Positions 25,055 through 32,473 of a stretch of 64,000 nucleotides of DNA are shown piece after piece. Source of the stretch: Planctomycetaceae bacterium (GTDB taxonomy: Bacteria; Planctomycetota; Phycisphaerae; SM23-33); contig JBDKTA010000025.1 of NCBI GenBank assembly GCA_039680605.1, positions 1-64,000 on the forward strand, in the 5' to 3' direction. The notes under the pieces are model-generated. The model was not told the DNA's origin and did not search any database. It worked only from the letters and a program-made list of their open reading frames with translations. A program made the translations under genes and the position numbers. Numbering within the stretch: the first letter of the stretch is position 1; each line of letters begins with the position of its first letter.

Positions 25055-25662
25055 AGCATTGCCTCCAGGTACGGCGACATGATGTTCTGCACTCGACAGA
25101 TTCGGGCGAACTCCAGGAACTCGGCGACGGAAGTGCCCTTGCGATCGCGGCAGAACCTCAGGGCTTCCATCGCCACATCTTTGCCGATCTTCTTGCGGTA
25201 CTTGAAACAGTCGGCCACGGTTTTGGCGGGGCTGTAGATGCGGACCCTCACACCGTCGATGTCGTGCGTCTCGACCCCCGCCGAGTAGGCCTGTCCGCTG
25301 AACCAGTATGGCTGGATGGGCGGATACTCGATCTTGGGGCTGTGCGTGTGGGCCGGAAGAGCAAGGTCCACAGCGCGGGGAATCTGCGTAGTGATGTCAT
25401 GGAATGACAGGGCCGAGACCAGGCAGATCACGCCTTTGGGCGCGGCTTTGGCGACCACGGCAAGGTCTGGCTCGGCCATCTGGTCCAGTTCAGCCAGCCG
25501 GTAGCAGCCTCGGCGCAGCATGGTGACTTCGCCGGCGTCGCGCATGGCGTAAAGCACTCGCGGCTGGATGCCTTCGCGAATAACCTCTGCGGTGCGGAGC
25601 ATGCCGCCATGATGGCGGAAGATCTCCTTGGCCTTATCGATCTGTCTGGGCGTCGGTCTCAT
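25051..25662 (-). CDS. abiEi: AbiEi-type antitoxin and autorepressor
   Basis: A 203-residue antitoxin. The N-terminal winged-helix DNA-binding domain (GGMLRTAEVIREGIQPRVLYAMRDAGEVTMLRRGCYRL) is followed by the AbiEi C-terminal domain (VCLVSALSFHDIT; YSPAKTVADCFKYRKKIG). Family members both neutralise AbiEii and repress their own promoter by binding inverted repeats; a perfect palindrome lies 18 bases upstream of the start codon. It is the first gene of the toxin-antitoxin operon. Confidence 0.88.
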   Translation of the reverse strand: MRPTPRQIDKAKEIFRHHGGMLRTAEVIREGIQPRVLYAMRDAGEVTMLRRGCYRLAELDQMAEPDLAVVAKAAPKGVICLVSALSFHDITTQIPRAVDLALPAHTHSPKIEYPPIQPYWFSGQAYSAGVETHDIDGVRVRIYSPAKTVADCFKYRKKIGKDVAMEALRFCRDRKGTSVAEFLEFARICRVQNIMSPYLEAML

Positions 25663-25679
25663 GGTGAATAGTATATGCT

Positions 25680-25697
25680 TTAGTTATCGGTAACTAA
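25680..25697 (-). promoter_or_regulatory. palindromic operator of the abiE operon
   Basis: TTAGTTA-TCGG-TAACTAA is a perfect inverted repeat just upstream of abiEi. A -10-like TATACT reads on the minus strand at 25675-25670, so a bound repressor would overlap or abut the promoter. Confidence 0.65.
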
Positions 25698-25841
25698 CGA
25701 ATATATTATTCAATACATCCTGCCATTTCTGCTGTCCACCTGCCCGGTAAAATCTTTTCAAATCTTTCACCAGCAGTCGTAACCGAATTCCCCACCACAG
25801 CTTAGAAGTGGCATAAATCTTACCGCAATTCCGCTATTATC

Positions 25842-25870
25842 TTGCCATAAATCGTGCTATGTCATATACT
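25842..25870 (+). promoter_or_regulatory. sigma-70-type promoter for the second phage operon
   Basis: TTGCCA at 25842-25847, a 17-base spacer and TATACT at 25865-25870 lie in an AT-rich divergent intergenic region. The first gene starts at 26106, giving a leader of about 230 bases. Confidence 0.68.
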
Positions 25871-26049
25871 TATATCACTAAGACGGTCCATGCAAGATGG
25901 GCCTGCAGGCTGGTTGAAAACAGAATCGCGGCGGAAAGGTGACTGACTCCGAAGGGGTAGCCTTCCTGGCAGAACGTATCCGCAAACAAGCAGAACTGAA
26001 AATCCCTCTGGGCCTGGCTGTTCAGGCCTGTTCTTCACCCTAAACAAGC

Positions 26050-26079
26050 GGCCGAGAGGTGCGCAAACACCCCTCGGCC
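26050..26079 (+). promoter_or_regulatory. 5'-leader hairpin before the MoxR-like gene
   Basis: GGCCGAG/CTCGGCC and GGTG/CACC pair around a 6-base loop with one internal mismatch. There is no T run, so it is more likely a stabilising or regulatory leader structure than a terminator. The rest of the 25698-26105 gap holds the promoter and no convincing gene. Confidence 0.45.
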
Positions 26080-26105
26080 AGACCATAGGAAAGTGAGCCT
26101 TCCCA

Positions 26106-27062
26106 ATGATCGCATCAGAATCTACCACGCACGTTGAGCAGTACCAAGACATATTCAAGCGGTTGGCCGGGGCCATCAATGAGCACCTGGAGCTTAAGCA
26201 GGACCTGGACGAATCGAAGGTCCGCGGCATCGTCGATGAGGCTGTCGCGGCTGCGCGGTTGCCGCGGCCGGTGGAAGTCCACATGCCCGACGGCACGGTC
26301 AACACGCTGTCGGAGCGGACGCATCGGCAGTTTGAGCAGGTGCTGTCCCTGATCGGTGAAGGGCACAGCAACATCATGCTCGTCGGCCCGGCGGGTACGG
26401 GCAAGACCACGCTGGTCAAACACGCCGCCAAGGCCCTTGGCCGCAGTTTCGCATTCATCAGTCTCTCGGCCGGCGTGACTGAAACGCACATCTTCGGCCG
26501 GATGCTGCCTCAGTCAGACGGCACCTGGGCGTATGTCGAATCGCCCTTCATCCGCATCTACCGCAACGGCGGTGTATTCCTCTTCGATGAAGTCGATGCC
26601 GCAGACGGCAACGTCATGGTCTCCATCAATGCGGCCCTTGCCAACGGGGTGCTGTGCAACCCGGTCAATGGCGAGGTGATCGAGCGGCATGCTGACTGCG
26701 TCATTGTAGCCGCTGCCAACACGTATGGCCGCGGCGGCGACATGGTCTACGTCGGCCGCAACGCCTTGGATGGTGCCACGCTTGACCGGTTCGTCCTGTC
26801 CAAAATCAATGTCGGCTACGACACCGATCTGGAAGCGGATATGGCCACTGCGGTTGGCTCGAAGGGTCAGGCTCTGGTTGACTGGGTGAATCGCCTGCGT
26901 GACCGCATTGCGGATAACCGCCTCCGCCGCATCGCCTCCACTCGCCTGGTCGAACAGGGCGTCAAGGCACTGTCGGCCGGAAGAACGCTGGAGGATGTGA
27001 AGAGCCGGTTCTTCCAGGACTGGTCAGCGGATGAAAAGTCTAAAGTCGGCGAGGAGGCGTAA
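26106..27062 (+). CDS. MoxR/CbbQ-like AAA+ ATPase
   Basis: A 318-residue AAA+ protein. Walker A is LVGPAGTGKTT (about residues 93-103), Walker B GVFLFDEVDAAD (about 156-167), and sensor 1 CVIVAAANTYGRGG. The N-terminal 60 residues are helical. MoxR-type ATPases usually remodel or insert metals into partners together with a VWA-domain protein; a candidate partner is the next gene. It heads an operon of phage genes under the promoter at 25842. Confidence 0.82.
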   Translation: MIASESTTHVEQYQDIFKRLAGAINEHLELKQDLDESKVRGIVDEAVAAARLPRPVEVHMPDGTVNTLSERTHRQFEQVLSLIGEGHSNIMLVGPAGTGKTTLVKHAAKALGRSFAFISLSAGVTETHIFGRMLPQSDGTWAYVESPFIRIYRNGGVFLFDEVDAADGNVMVSINAALANGVLCNPVNGEVIERHADCVIVAAANTYGRGGDMVYVGRNALDGATLDRFVLSKINVGYDTDLEADMATAVGSKGQALVDWVNRLRDRIADNRLRRIASTRLVEQGVKALSAGRTLEDVKSRFFQDWSADEKSKVGEEA

Positions 27063-27063
27063 C

Positions 27064-28146
27064 ATGAACCGGGAATTACTTAACAATCTGCGACAGCGTT
27101 ACGCCGGCGGTGAAAAGGTCACGGCCCTGGCCAAAGAGGCTGGGATCCCCTGGCAGCGGCTCTGGGGCCTGCTCAAGAGCGGCACCCAGCAACAATCGCG
27201 GCAGGAATCCCATCAGGAACCCCGCCAGCAGCGTCGTCAACGCCGCCTCAAGAATCGCCTGCACCGCAGCGAAGGGCAGGTCACTTCGCAGAATCCCGTT
27301 CACCGGGACAGCGACGGCATCGACCGCATCACGTTCGATTCAGTCGGCGAGGCTGTGATCGATGCTCTGGCCGATTACGCCCAGAACGATGGCAACCGCA
27401 CCTTCATCGCAGGCCGCATTGCCGAACATACCACCGGCCACGATGCATGGGCCAATTACTACACCCGCGACAAGCTGCTGGGCTCGATTGCCAATCCGCC
27501 GCGGCACTTGCTGGATGCGGTGGAAGACATGCGACGGCAACTGGTGGATGAGATTAGTCCGCCCGTCTGCACGCGCCGGCGTGTTCGCCGCAATCAGGAA
27601 TGGGGCGACGAACTGGAGGCCGAGTCGGTTCTGGTTCGTAGCCTGACGCCCTGGGAGCGCATGACTCGGGAAACCCAGCCCCGCCGCTCTGTCACCATCG
27701 GCGTAAACCTCACGGTCAACGCCGGTCAGCGGTCAGAACATCTTCTGTGGCGTGGCGCCGCGGCGGCGGCTTTGGCGGACATCCTTACCCAGCGCGGCGT
27801 CAATGTCGAAATCGTCGCTTTCTGGACGATCAGCCGCATGAGCAGTGAAAGCCGGATGGTGGTCAGCCGCTATGTGGTCAAGCGTGCGGACATGCCCATG
27901 GATCTGGGCAGTGTGTCGGTGGCCCTGGCGGAGATCGCCTACTCGCGTCTGGTGGCCCTGTACGGGCTGGCGCGGCACGTTCCCGGTGTCCTCGATGACG
28001 GCATGGGCTGCTGTGAGAAGCTGCCCGCGCAGGACCGCAGCGGCATCGATTATCTGGCCGAAGCGGACATCACCAGCCGCAGCGCCGCTGAATCCTGGCT
28101 CAAACAGTCTGCCACGGTGCAGGAAAGCGGGGTGCTCCATGTTTAA
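27064..28146 (+). CDS. DUF7192-like protein, possible VWA partner of the MoxR ATPase
   Basis: A 360-residue protein. Residues 1-38 (LLNNLRQRYAGGEKVTALAKEAGIPWQRLWGLL) form a helix-turn-helix-like module that is clearly repeated at the start of the clamp-loader-like protein at 29378. A Gln/Arg-rich linker follows. The main domain has an alternating strand/helix pattern (RRSVTIGVNLTVNAGQRSEH, GAAAAALADILTQRGVNVEIVAFW) like VWA folds. The start codon is one base after the MoxR-like stop. Function is inferred from pairing only. Confidence 0.55.
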   Translation: MNRELLNNLRQRYAGGEKVTALAKEAGIPWQRLWGLLKSGTQQQSRQESHQEPRQQRRQRRLKNRLHRSEGQVTSQNPVHRDSDGIDRITFDSVGEAVIDALADYAQNDGNRTFIAGRIAEHTTGHDAWANYYTRDKLLGSIANPPRHLLDAVEDMRRQLVDEISPPVCTRRRVRRNQEWGDELEAESVLVRSLTPWERMTRETQPRRSVTIGVNLTVNAGQRSEHLLWRGAAAAALADILTQRGVNVEIVAFWTISRMSSESRMVVSRYVVKRADMPMDLGSVSVALAEIAYSRLVALYGLARHVPGVLDDGMGCCEKLPAQDRSGIDYLAEADITSRSAAESWLKQSATVQESGVLHV

Positions 28147-28588
28147 GCCCATCAAGCCCAGTAAATCCGGCCATCTGCTGGATGCAGAAACGTGGGACGC
28201 CCTGCGGAAGGCAGGTGTCCCTGAAGACCAGCTCAGTGCCGAGCAGCCCTTTGGGCCAGTGATCTTCGCCTACACGCGTGCTCAGGCCATTGAAGATGGC
28301 GTCTTGGTGGACGTGACGGCCCTGGCGCGGCGGGCGGGGTTCACCATCCACACCGCCATCACCTGCGGCGTCGTGGCTGAGGTGACGGAGGGCATGAGCG
28401 ACGAGCGGATGAAGCAGGCGGCCCTGTTGGCTGTCCTGCAGACCCTGCGCGACTGCATCCGCCGCAGCCCCAATGCCAACACCGATCGGCTTGAGTTCGA
28501 CGTGGCCCACTGGAAACTGTGGGCCCACGTGGGCCCCGGCGATGACGCTGCGCCGGTGCTCACGATCATGCTCATCGGCGAAGATTGA
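28139..28588 (+). CDS. DUF6573-family protein
   Basis: A 149-residue protein with the typical FGPVIFAYTRAQAIEDGVLVDVTALARRAGF segment (residues about 40-70) and a conserved AHWKLWAHVGPGDDAAPVLTIML end. The family is common in phages, plasmids and Planctomycetota and has no known biochemical role. It overlaps the preceding gene by eight bases. Confidence 0.75.
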   Translation: MFKPIKPSKSGHLLDAETWDALRKAGVPEDQLSAEQPFGPVIFAYTRAQAIEDGVLVDVTALARRAGFTIHTAITCGVVAEVTEGMSDERMKQAALLAVLQTLRDCIRRSPNANTDRLEFDVAHWKLWAHVGPGDDAAPVLTIMLIGED

Positions 28589-28590
28589 GG

Positions 28591-28818
28591 TCAGAGCCCT
28601 CTGAAATCAGATGCGCACTTCCCACAGTCGCATGCAGTGGTCCAAGCGCAATGGTGACCGCTGTCTTCAGGAAAACCCCTGACTGTGATCAGTGAGCCGC
28701 ATTCAGGACACTTTTCGTCAACCTCATACCCGTTCTGGAACAGCATCAATGCCATCAAGACTGCACGATGCAATTCTGTAGTCCCAAGACGGGTTGCCTC
28801 TTGGCGGAAATTCGACAT
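28591..28818 (-). CDS. small zinc-ribbon protein on the opposite strand
   Basis: A 75-residue protein (MSNFRQEATRLGTTELHRAV...) with two cysteine knuckles (KCPECGSLITV; CDCGKCASDF) typical of zinc ribbons, which argues that this strand is coding. It runs convergently to the DUF6573 gene, ending two bases from it, like other minus-strand cargo in this prophage. An in-frame ATG at 28856 is an alternative start; neither start has a good ribosome-binding site. Confidence 0.5.
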   Translation of the reverse strand: MSNFRQEATRLGTTELHRAVLMALMLFQNGYEVDEKCPECGSLITVRGFPEDSGHHCAWTTACDCGKCASDFRGL

Positions 28819-28893
28819 GACAGGTTCAGTTGGTTTCACACAAGCAATTTTACCCATTCTGGCTTCGACAGCCAGGCACAAAAGGAATACCCC

Positions 28894-29073
28894 ATGATCG
28901 TAATCGTTGTACGCGGCGGCATTGTGCAGGGCGTCTATTCGGATGAGCCCGAGGAAGACGTCGTTGTCCTGGACTTCGACAACGCCGCCTCTGATCCGGA
29001 CTCGGAAGTGACGCCCGAGCAGATGGAAATTGAACTCGAACAAGTGGCCCGCGACATGCACGCGGTGCTTTAG
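28894..29073 (+). CDS. small acidic protein
   Basis: A 59-residue, strongly acidic protein (IVVRGGIVQGVYSDEPEEDV, then VTPEQMEIELEQVARDMHAV). The beginning resembles the short beta-hairpin module of Planctomycetota phage/plasmid small proteins. AAGGA precedes the ATG. No function is known. Confidence 0.55.
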   Translation: MIVIVVRGGIVQGVYSDEPEEDVVVLDFDNAASDPDSEVTPEQMEIELEQVARDMHAVL

Positions 29074-29084
29074 GAGTATTGACA

Positions 29085-29381
29085 ATGGCAGACAATGTAA
29101 ACATCGAAGCAGTTGAGCGTAATCAGGACCGGGCATCATGCGCCCAGGCCGCGGTCGAGGCCTACGCCGGCCTCAAGGTCAACAACACCACCGATATGTG
29201 GGACTTTGAGTCCGAGTCCCAGCAGGAGCGGCTGACGGACCTGCTGAGCGACCTGCGGCACTGGGCCTGTCAGAACGAACTGAACTTTGACGAGTCGGTT
29301 CGGATCTCCGAGAGCCACTTCAACTGCGAAGTGGACGAAGAGGCCGAAGTGGAAGAGCCGGAGGGAGGTGATGGCCAATGA
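29085..29381 (+). CDS. acidic phage protein of unknown function
   Basis: A 98-residue acidic protein with alternating helices (LTDLLSDLRHWACQNELNFDESVRISESHF) and a Glu-rich tail. TAGGAG lies nine bases before ATG 29085. It overlaps the clamp-loader-like gene by four bases. Confidence 0.6.
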   Translation: MADNVNIEAVERNQDRASCAQAAVEAYAGLKVNNTTDMWDFESESQQERLTDLLSDLRHWACQNELNFDESVRISESHFNCEVDEEAEVEEPEGGDGQ

Positions 29382-30199
29382 CGTCGATAGACCAATCACT
29401 CCTGGACACCATCCGCCAGCGCCGCACAGCCGGGGAGAACTTGGCAGCCCTCGCCCGCGAGGCAGGTTTGACCTGGCAGCGGCTCTGGACGCTGCTGTAT
29501 CCGGCAGAGCATCTCCCCACGCTCCAGCCATCAGGCACCGGCGCCCTCACGGAAAAGTACCGGCCCACCAGCCTGGACAGCATCTGGGGCCAGGATGAGG
29601 TGGTGACGTTCCTGCGGAAGTTCGCCGCGGCCCCTTATCCCACAGCCATGATCTTCGAGGGCGAGACGGGCACCGGCAAAACTTCCGCCGCCCTGGCACT
29701 GGCCGCGGCACTGGGCTGCGACATGGCCCAGAAGGAATTCGGCGGCGTCCACGTGATCGCCTCGGGCGAGCAGACAGCAGAGGCCGTGCGGGAAACGACG
29801 CGGCTGATGTGGAACCGGCCGTTCTACGGCAGCGGCTGGAAGGTCATCATCGTCAACGAGGCGGACCGGATGCACCCGGCGGCCGAGACGATCTGGCTGG
29901 ACCGCCTGGAGGCCCTGCCGGCAAAGACCGTGGTGGTCTTCACCACCAACTACGCCGGCAAGCTCAGCCAGCGCTTCCGCGACCGCTGCACGGGCCTGAC
30001 GTTCCAGTCGGACGCTCAGGAACTGGCCCGCTCGTGCAGGCAGCTTCTGTCGGCGATCTGGAAACGCGAGACAGGCAAGAGCCTGCCGGCGAGTTCATTC
30101 AGTCACATAGTTGACCAGGCCACGTGTGACGGCCGCCTGAGCTTTCGTCGGGCGGTGCAGTTGCTGACAGTGGCCTTGGCAAAGGAGTCCTTGGTATGA
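29378..30199 (+). CDS. clamp-loader-like AAA+ ATPase with N-terminal HTH-like module
   Basis: A 273-residue AAA+ protein resembling replication factor C/DnaX small subunits. Residues 8-43 repeat the module seen in the 27064 protein. LTEKYRPTSLDSIWGQDEVV is the classical clamp-loader lead-in. Walker A is EGETGTGKTS (about residues 93-102) and Walker B is VIIVNEADRM. It probably loads a ring onto phage DNA or remodels the phage replisome. It is coupled to its neighbours by ATGA overlaps on both sides. Confidence 0.8.
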   Translation: MTSIDQSLLDTIRQRRTAGENLAALAREAGLTWQRLWTLLYPAEHLPTLQPSGTGALTEKYRPTSLDSIWGQDEVVTFLRKFAAAPYPTAMIFEGETGTGKTSAALALAAALGCDMAQKEFGGVHVIASGEQTAEAVRETTRLMWNRPFYGSGWKVIIVNEADRMHPAAETIWLDRLEALPAKTVVVFTTNYAGKLSQRFRDRCTGLTFQSDAQELARSCRQLLSAIWKRETGKSLPASSFSHIVDQATCDGRLSFRRAVQLLTVALAKESLV

Positions 30200-30729
30200 C
30201 CATGAGTACGAGCGATTCGACAATTGAACGTGTGCTGCTTTGGATGGTTAGCGGCCTGGCCGGCACTGACCTGGAAAGCGCATGCATCGCAAAGCTGGAC
30301 GTTGACCCCTCGCAGGTCAAAGCCGTGATCGCCGAGGCGCGCAAGCGCCTGACCCTGGCAGCCGAGTACAACCGCGACGAACTGCTGGGCACGGCCCTGA
30401 CACGGCTCAATGATCTCTACAGCCGCTGCATCCGCGCAGGCGTCGATGGCAGCGGGCCGAACCTCGCCAAGGCCCTGGACGTCCAGCGGGAAATCAACCG
30501 CCTCACGGGCCTGTACCGCCAGCCCAGCCTGTCCGGCATGGACAGCGCTAGCAGCGAAGCGGCCGAAGAGCTGGAAGCCGTGAGTGAGTACCTGACCCCC
30601 CTGGCACTGACCAGCCAGTCGTACCCGCTACGGGAACATGCCCGTCTGGCGGCGCAGAAGATCGCAAGCCTTGAAGCCGTCGCGGCATGTGAAGCGGCCC
30701 CGGCCTCACAGACAGGAGACAATGAATGA
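30196..30729 (+). CDS. hypothetical phage protein, possible small terminase-like
   Basis: A 177-residue helical protein. The part AEYNRDELLGTALTRLNDLYSRCI followed by NLAKALDVQREINRLTGLY resembles the helical core of some phage small-terminase or DNA-binding proteins, but no firm family match can be claimed. It overlaps both neighbours by four bases. Confidence 0.5.
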   Translation: MTMSTSDSTIERVLLWMVSGLAGTDLESACIAKLDVDPSQVKAVIAEARKRLTLAAEYNRDELLGTALTRLNDLYSRCIRAGVDGSGPNLAKALDVQREINRLTGLYRQPSLSGMDSASSEAAEELEAVSEYLTPLALTSQSYPLREHARLAAQKIASLEAVAACEAAPASQTGDNE

Positions 30730-31163
30730 CCATCTACACCCTTGGATATACCGGCTGGAAACTTGAAGCCGTTGAGGCCGCCCTGGACAAAACCAACGGC
30801 CTGCTCGTGGATGTGCGCATGATGCCCCGGTCGCGCAACCCGATCTGGAACTCGGGCTCACTGGCAAAGCGGCTGCCCGGCCGCTACCAGTGGCTGCGGC
30901 AGTTCGGCAACCGCAACTACAAGGCCGGGCCAATCGAGATTGTGAACTTCGAGTCCGGCGCTGCAGAGCTTTTGCGCGAAGTGGCTGGCAGCGGCCGCTC
31001 CCCCGTGCTCTTCTGCGGCTGCGCGGACGTGAACATCTGCCATCGCAAGATCCTGGCGGAGTGGTTGGGTGGCCTCTGGCAGGCGGAAGTGGTACATCTG
31101 ACCAACGAGCCCTTGACAGCCTCCGAGAATGGAGGGGTGAAGGGCCAGCAGAAGCTCTTCTGA
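30726..31163 (+). CDS. DUF488 family protein
   Basis: A 145-residue DUF488 protein. Conserved parts are TLGYTGWKLEAVEAAL, LLVDVRMMPRSRNP and the cysteine-containing LFCGCADVNICHRKILAEWL. The family is widespread, has a ThiI/rhodanese-like cysteine pattern, and has been linked to nucleic-acid or stress functions without a settled activity. It is the last gene of the forward operon. Confidence 0.78.
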   Translation: MTIYTLGYTGWKLEAVEAALDKTNGLLVDVRMMPRSRNPIWNSGSLAKRLPGRYQWLRQFGNRNYKAGPIEIVNFESGAAELLREVAGSGRSPVLFCGCADVNICHRKILAEWLGGLWQAEVVHLTNEPLTASENGGVKGQQKLF

Positions 31164-31266
31164 TTCATGCGCCGCCGGTGTTTGGGCACGCTGACCCACC
31201 AGGTCAGAGGACGTGGCCCGCAGCCACGGCGGCGCTGTGCGGAAATCCTTCTTCGTTGCTAGAGTT

Positions 31267-32295
31267 TCATGGGCTCAGCGGTTCACAAGGGTGCTTCTCG
31301 TAATCGATATAGCGAATCTTCCCTGAGTCGTCATGGAGCCACGTCATGGTCTGTCCCTCTGTGGGATACAGCATCTCGTATGGGTAGCCAGTATAGAACG
31401 CGAGGTACTTCGCATAAACGGCTTCATCCCAATCACAGAAGTATGGTTTGGCGCTCATGCCACCCAGTGGCATCTGGCGCACCTCGTGAGGGGACTTCTC
31501 AATGGTGATGTACTTCGGTGTGCGGGTTGCAATCGACGAACGATAAGAGAAGTGCGCGCAGACCTCGCGGAACTGCAGGGGGTGAAGAGGAAGATCCCTG
31601 ATGGCTTCATATGCCTCCGCGTACCCCATCTGCGCCCCGCCATCACCCAAGACCCCAATGATGCCCACGGTGCCCATGCGCATGGCTATGAACATGGTCT
31701 CGATGTTGTCGCAGAAATCCCACTGCAGACGCAGGTCTTTGGGCGCTTGGCAAGAAAATGTGTAGATGGATCCGGGAGTGAAGTCCACCAGTTTCACCTT
31801 CTCTCGTGCTTGCTGGAGAAAGAAAAGGTGTGTTTCGTATTGCCGTAGCATCTCCGGGGTCGCGATGGTGAGTCCGTCTATCTGAGTTCGGTCCAGAAGC
31901 AGGGAGAGCTCGCGGTACAGAATTCCGTAGAATATCTTGCCGAGCCATAGGAACAACGTATTCGGCCCGAGCTGACGCACCGCCCCGGCGCCTCTTGGGA
32001 CAGCGCCGGACATTGTTACCTCGATAGGTTGAAGGCGGTACTTATTACATTCACCACAGCATGGGACGGTCAGCAAGCGGTAGGGAATATTTGTCCCATT
32101 AAGGAGAACAAGCCGCTGATCCCATAGTTCAAATCGCTTCTGCAGCCACTTCGGAAAGACATGCTCGGACGTAAGATCGACATCATCGAAGTGATTGGCG
32201 CAAAGGAAACAACATGAAGGATCGAACGCGCGTCCGCGCAATCGCTCTGTCAGCGTGCGAAGATCACTGTCTGGATCGACGGGCTTCATCTCCAA
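31267..32295 (-). CDS. HNH-type nuclease-like cargo protein
   Basis: A 342-residue protein with an N-terminal HNH/zinc module: CCFLCANHF (about residues 28-36), LTSEHVFPKWL (42-52) and VPCCGECNKYR (about 78-88). The rest is a large alpha/beta region of unknown function. Base composition is lower in GC than neighbouring phage genes, and it opposes them, pointing to acquired cargo, perhaps anti-phage. The start may be TTG 32295 or ATG 32289. Confidence 0.68.
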   Translation of the reverse strand: MEMKPVDPDSDLRTLTERLRGRAFDPSCCFLCANHFDDVDLTSEHVFPKWLQKRFELWDQRLVLLNGTNIPYRLLTVPCCGECNKYRLQPIEVTMSGAVPRGAGAVRQLGPNTLFLWLGKIFYGILYRELSLLLDRTQIDGLTIATPEMLRQYETHLFFLQQAREKVKLVDFTPGSIYTFSCQAPKDLRLQWDFCDNIETMFIAMRMGTVGIIGVLGDGGAQMGYAEAYEAIRDLPLHPLQFREVCAHFSYRSSIATRTPKYITIEKSPHEVRQMPLGGMSAKPYFCDWDEAVYAKYLAFYTGYPYEMLYPTEGQTMTWLHDDSGKIRYIDYEKHPCEPLSP

Positions 32296-32473
32296 CCATC
32301 GAACCTCATATTACAGGTCTTGTTTGCAGACGGACTTGAACCCAAAAGAGAGTACCACCGTGGGAGAGAGGCGGCAAGCGTATCTGCAAGTAGTGTCGTA
32401 GTAGGAACGTGGGCCTTACGCACGCAGTCTCGCCGCGTCCATAGGACGCTTGACACCGGCAGATAATGGCAGC

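Noticed and set aside
25890-25946. 18-codon leader peptide frame in the MoxR operon leader
   Set aside because: No ribosome-binding site or regulatory codon run is visible.
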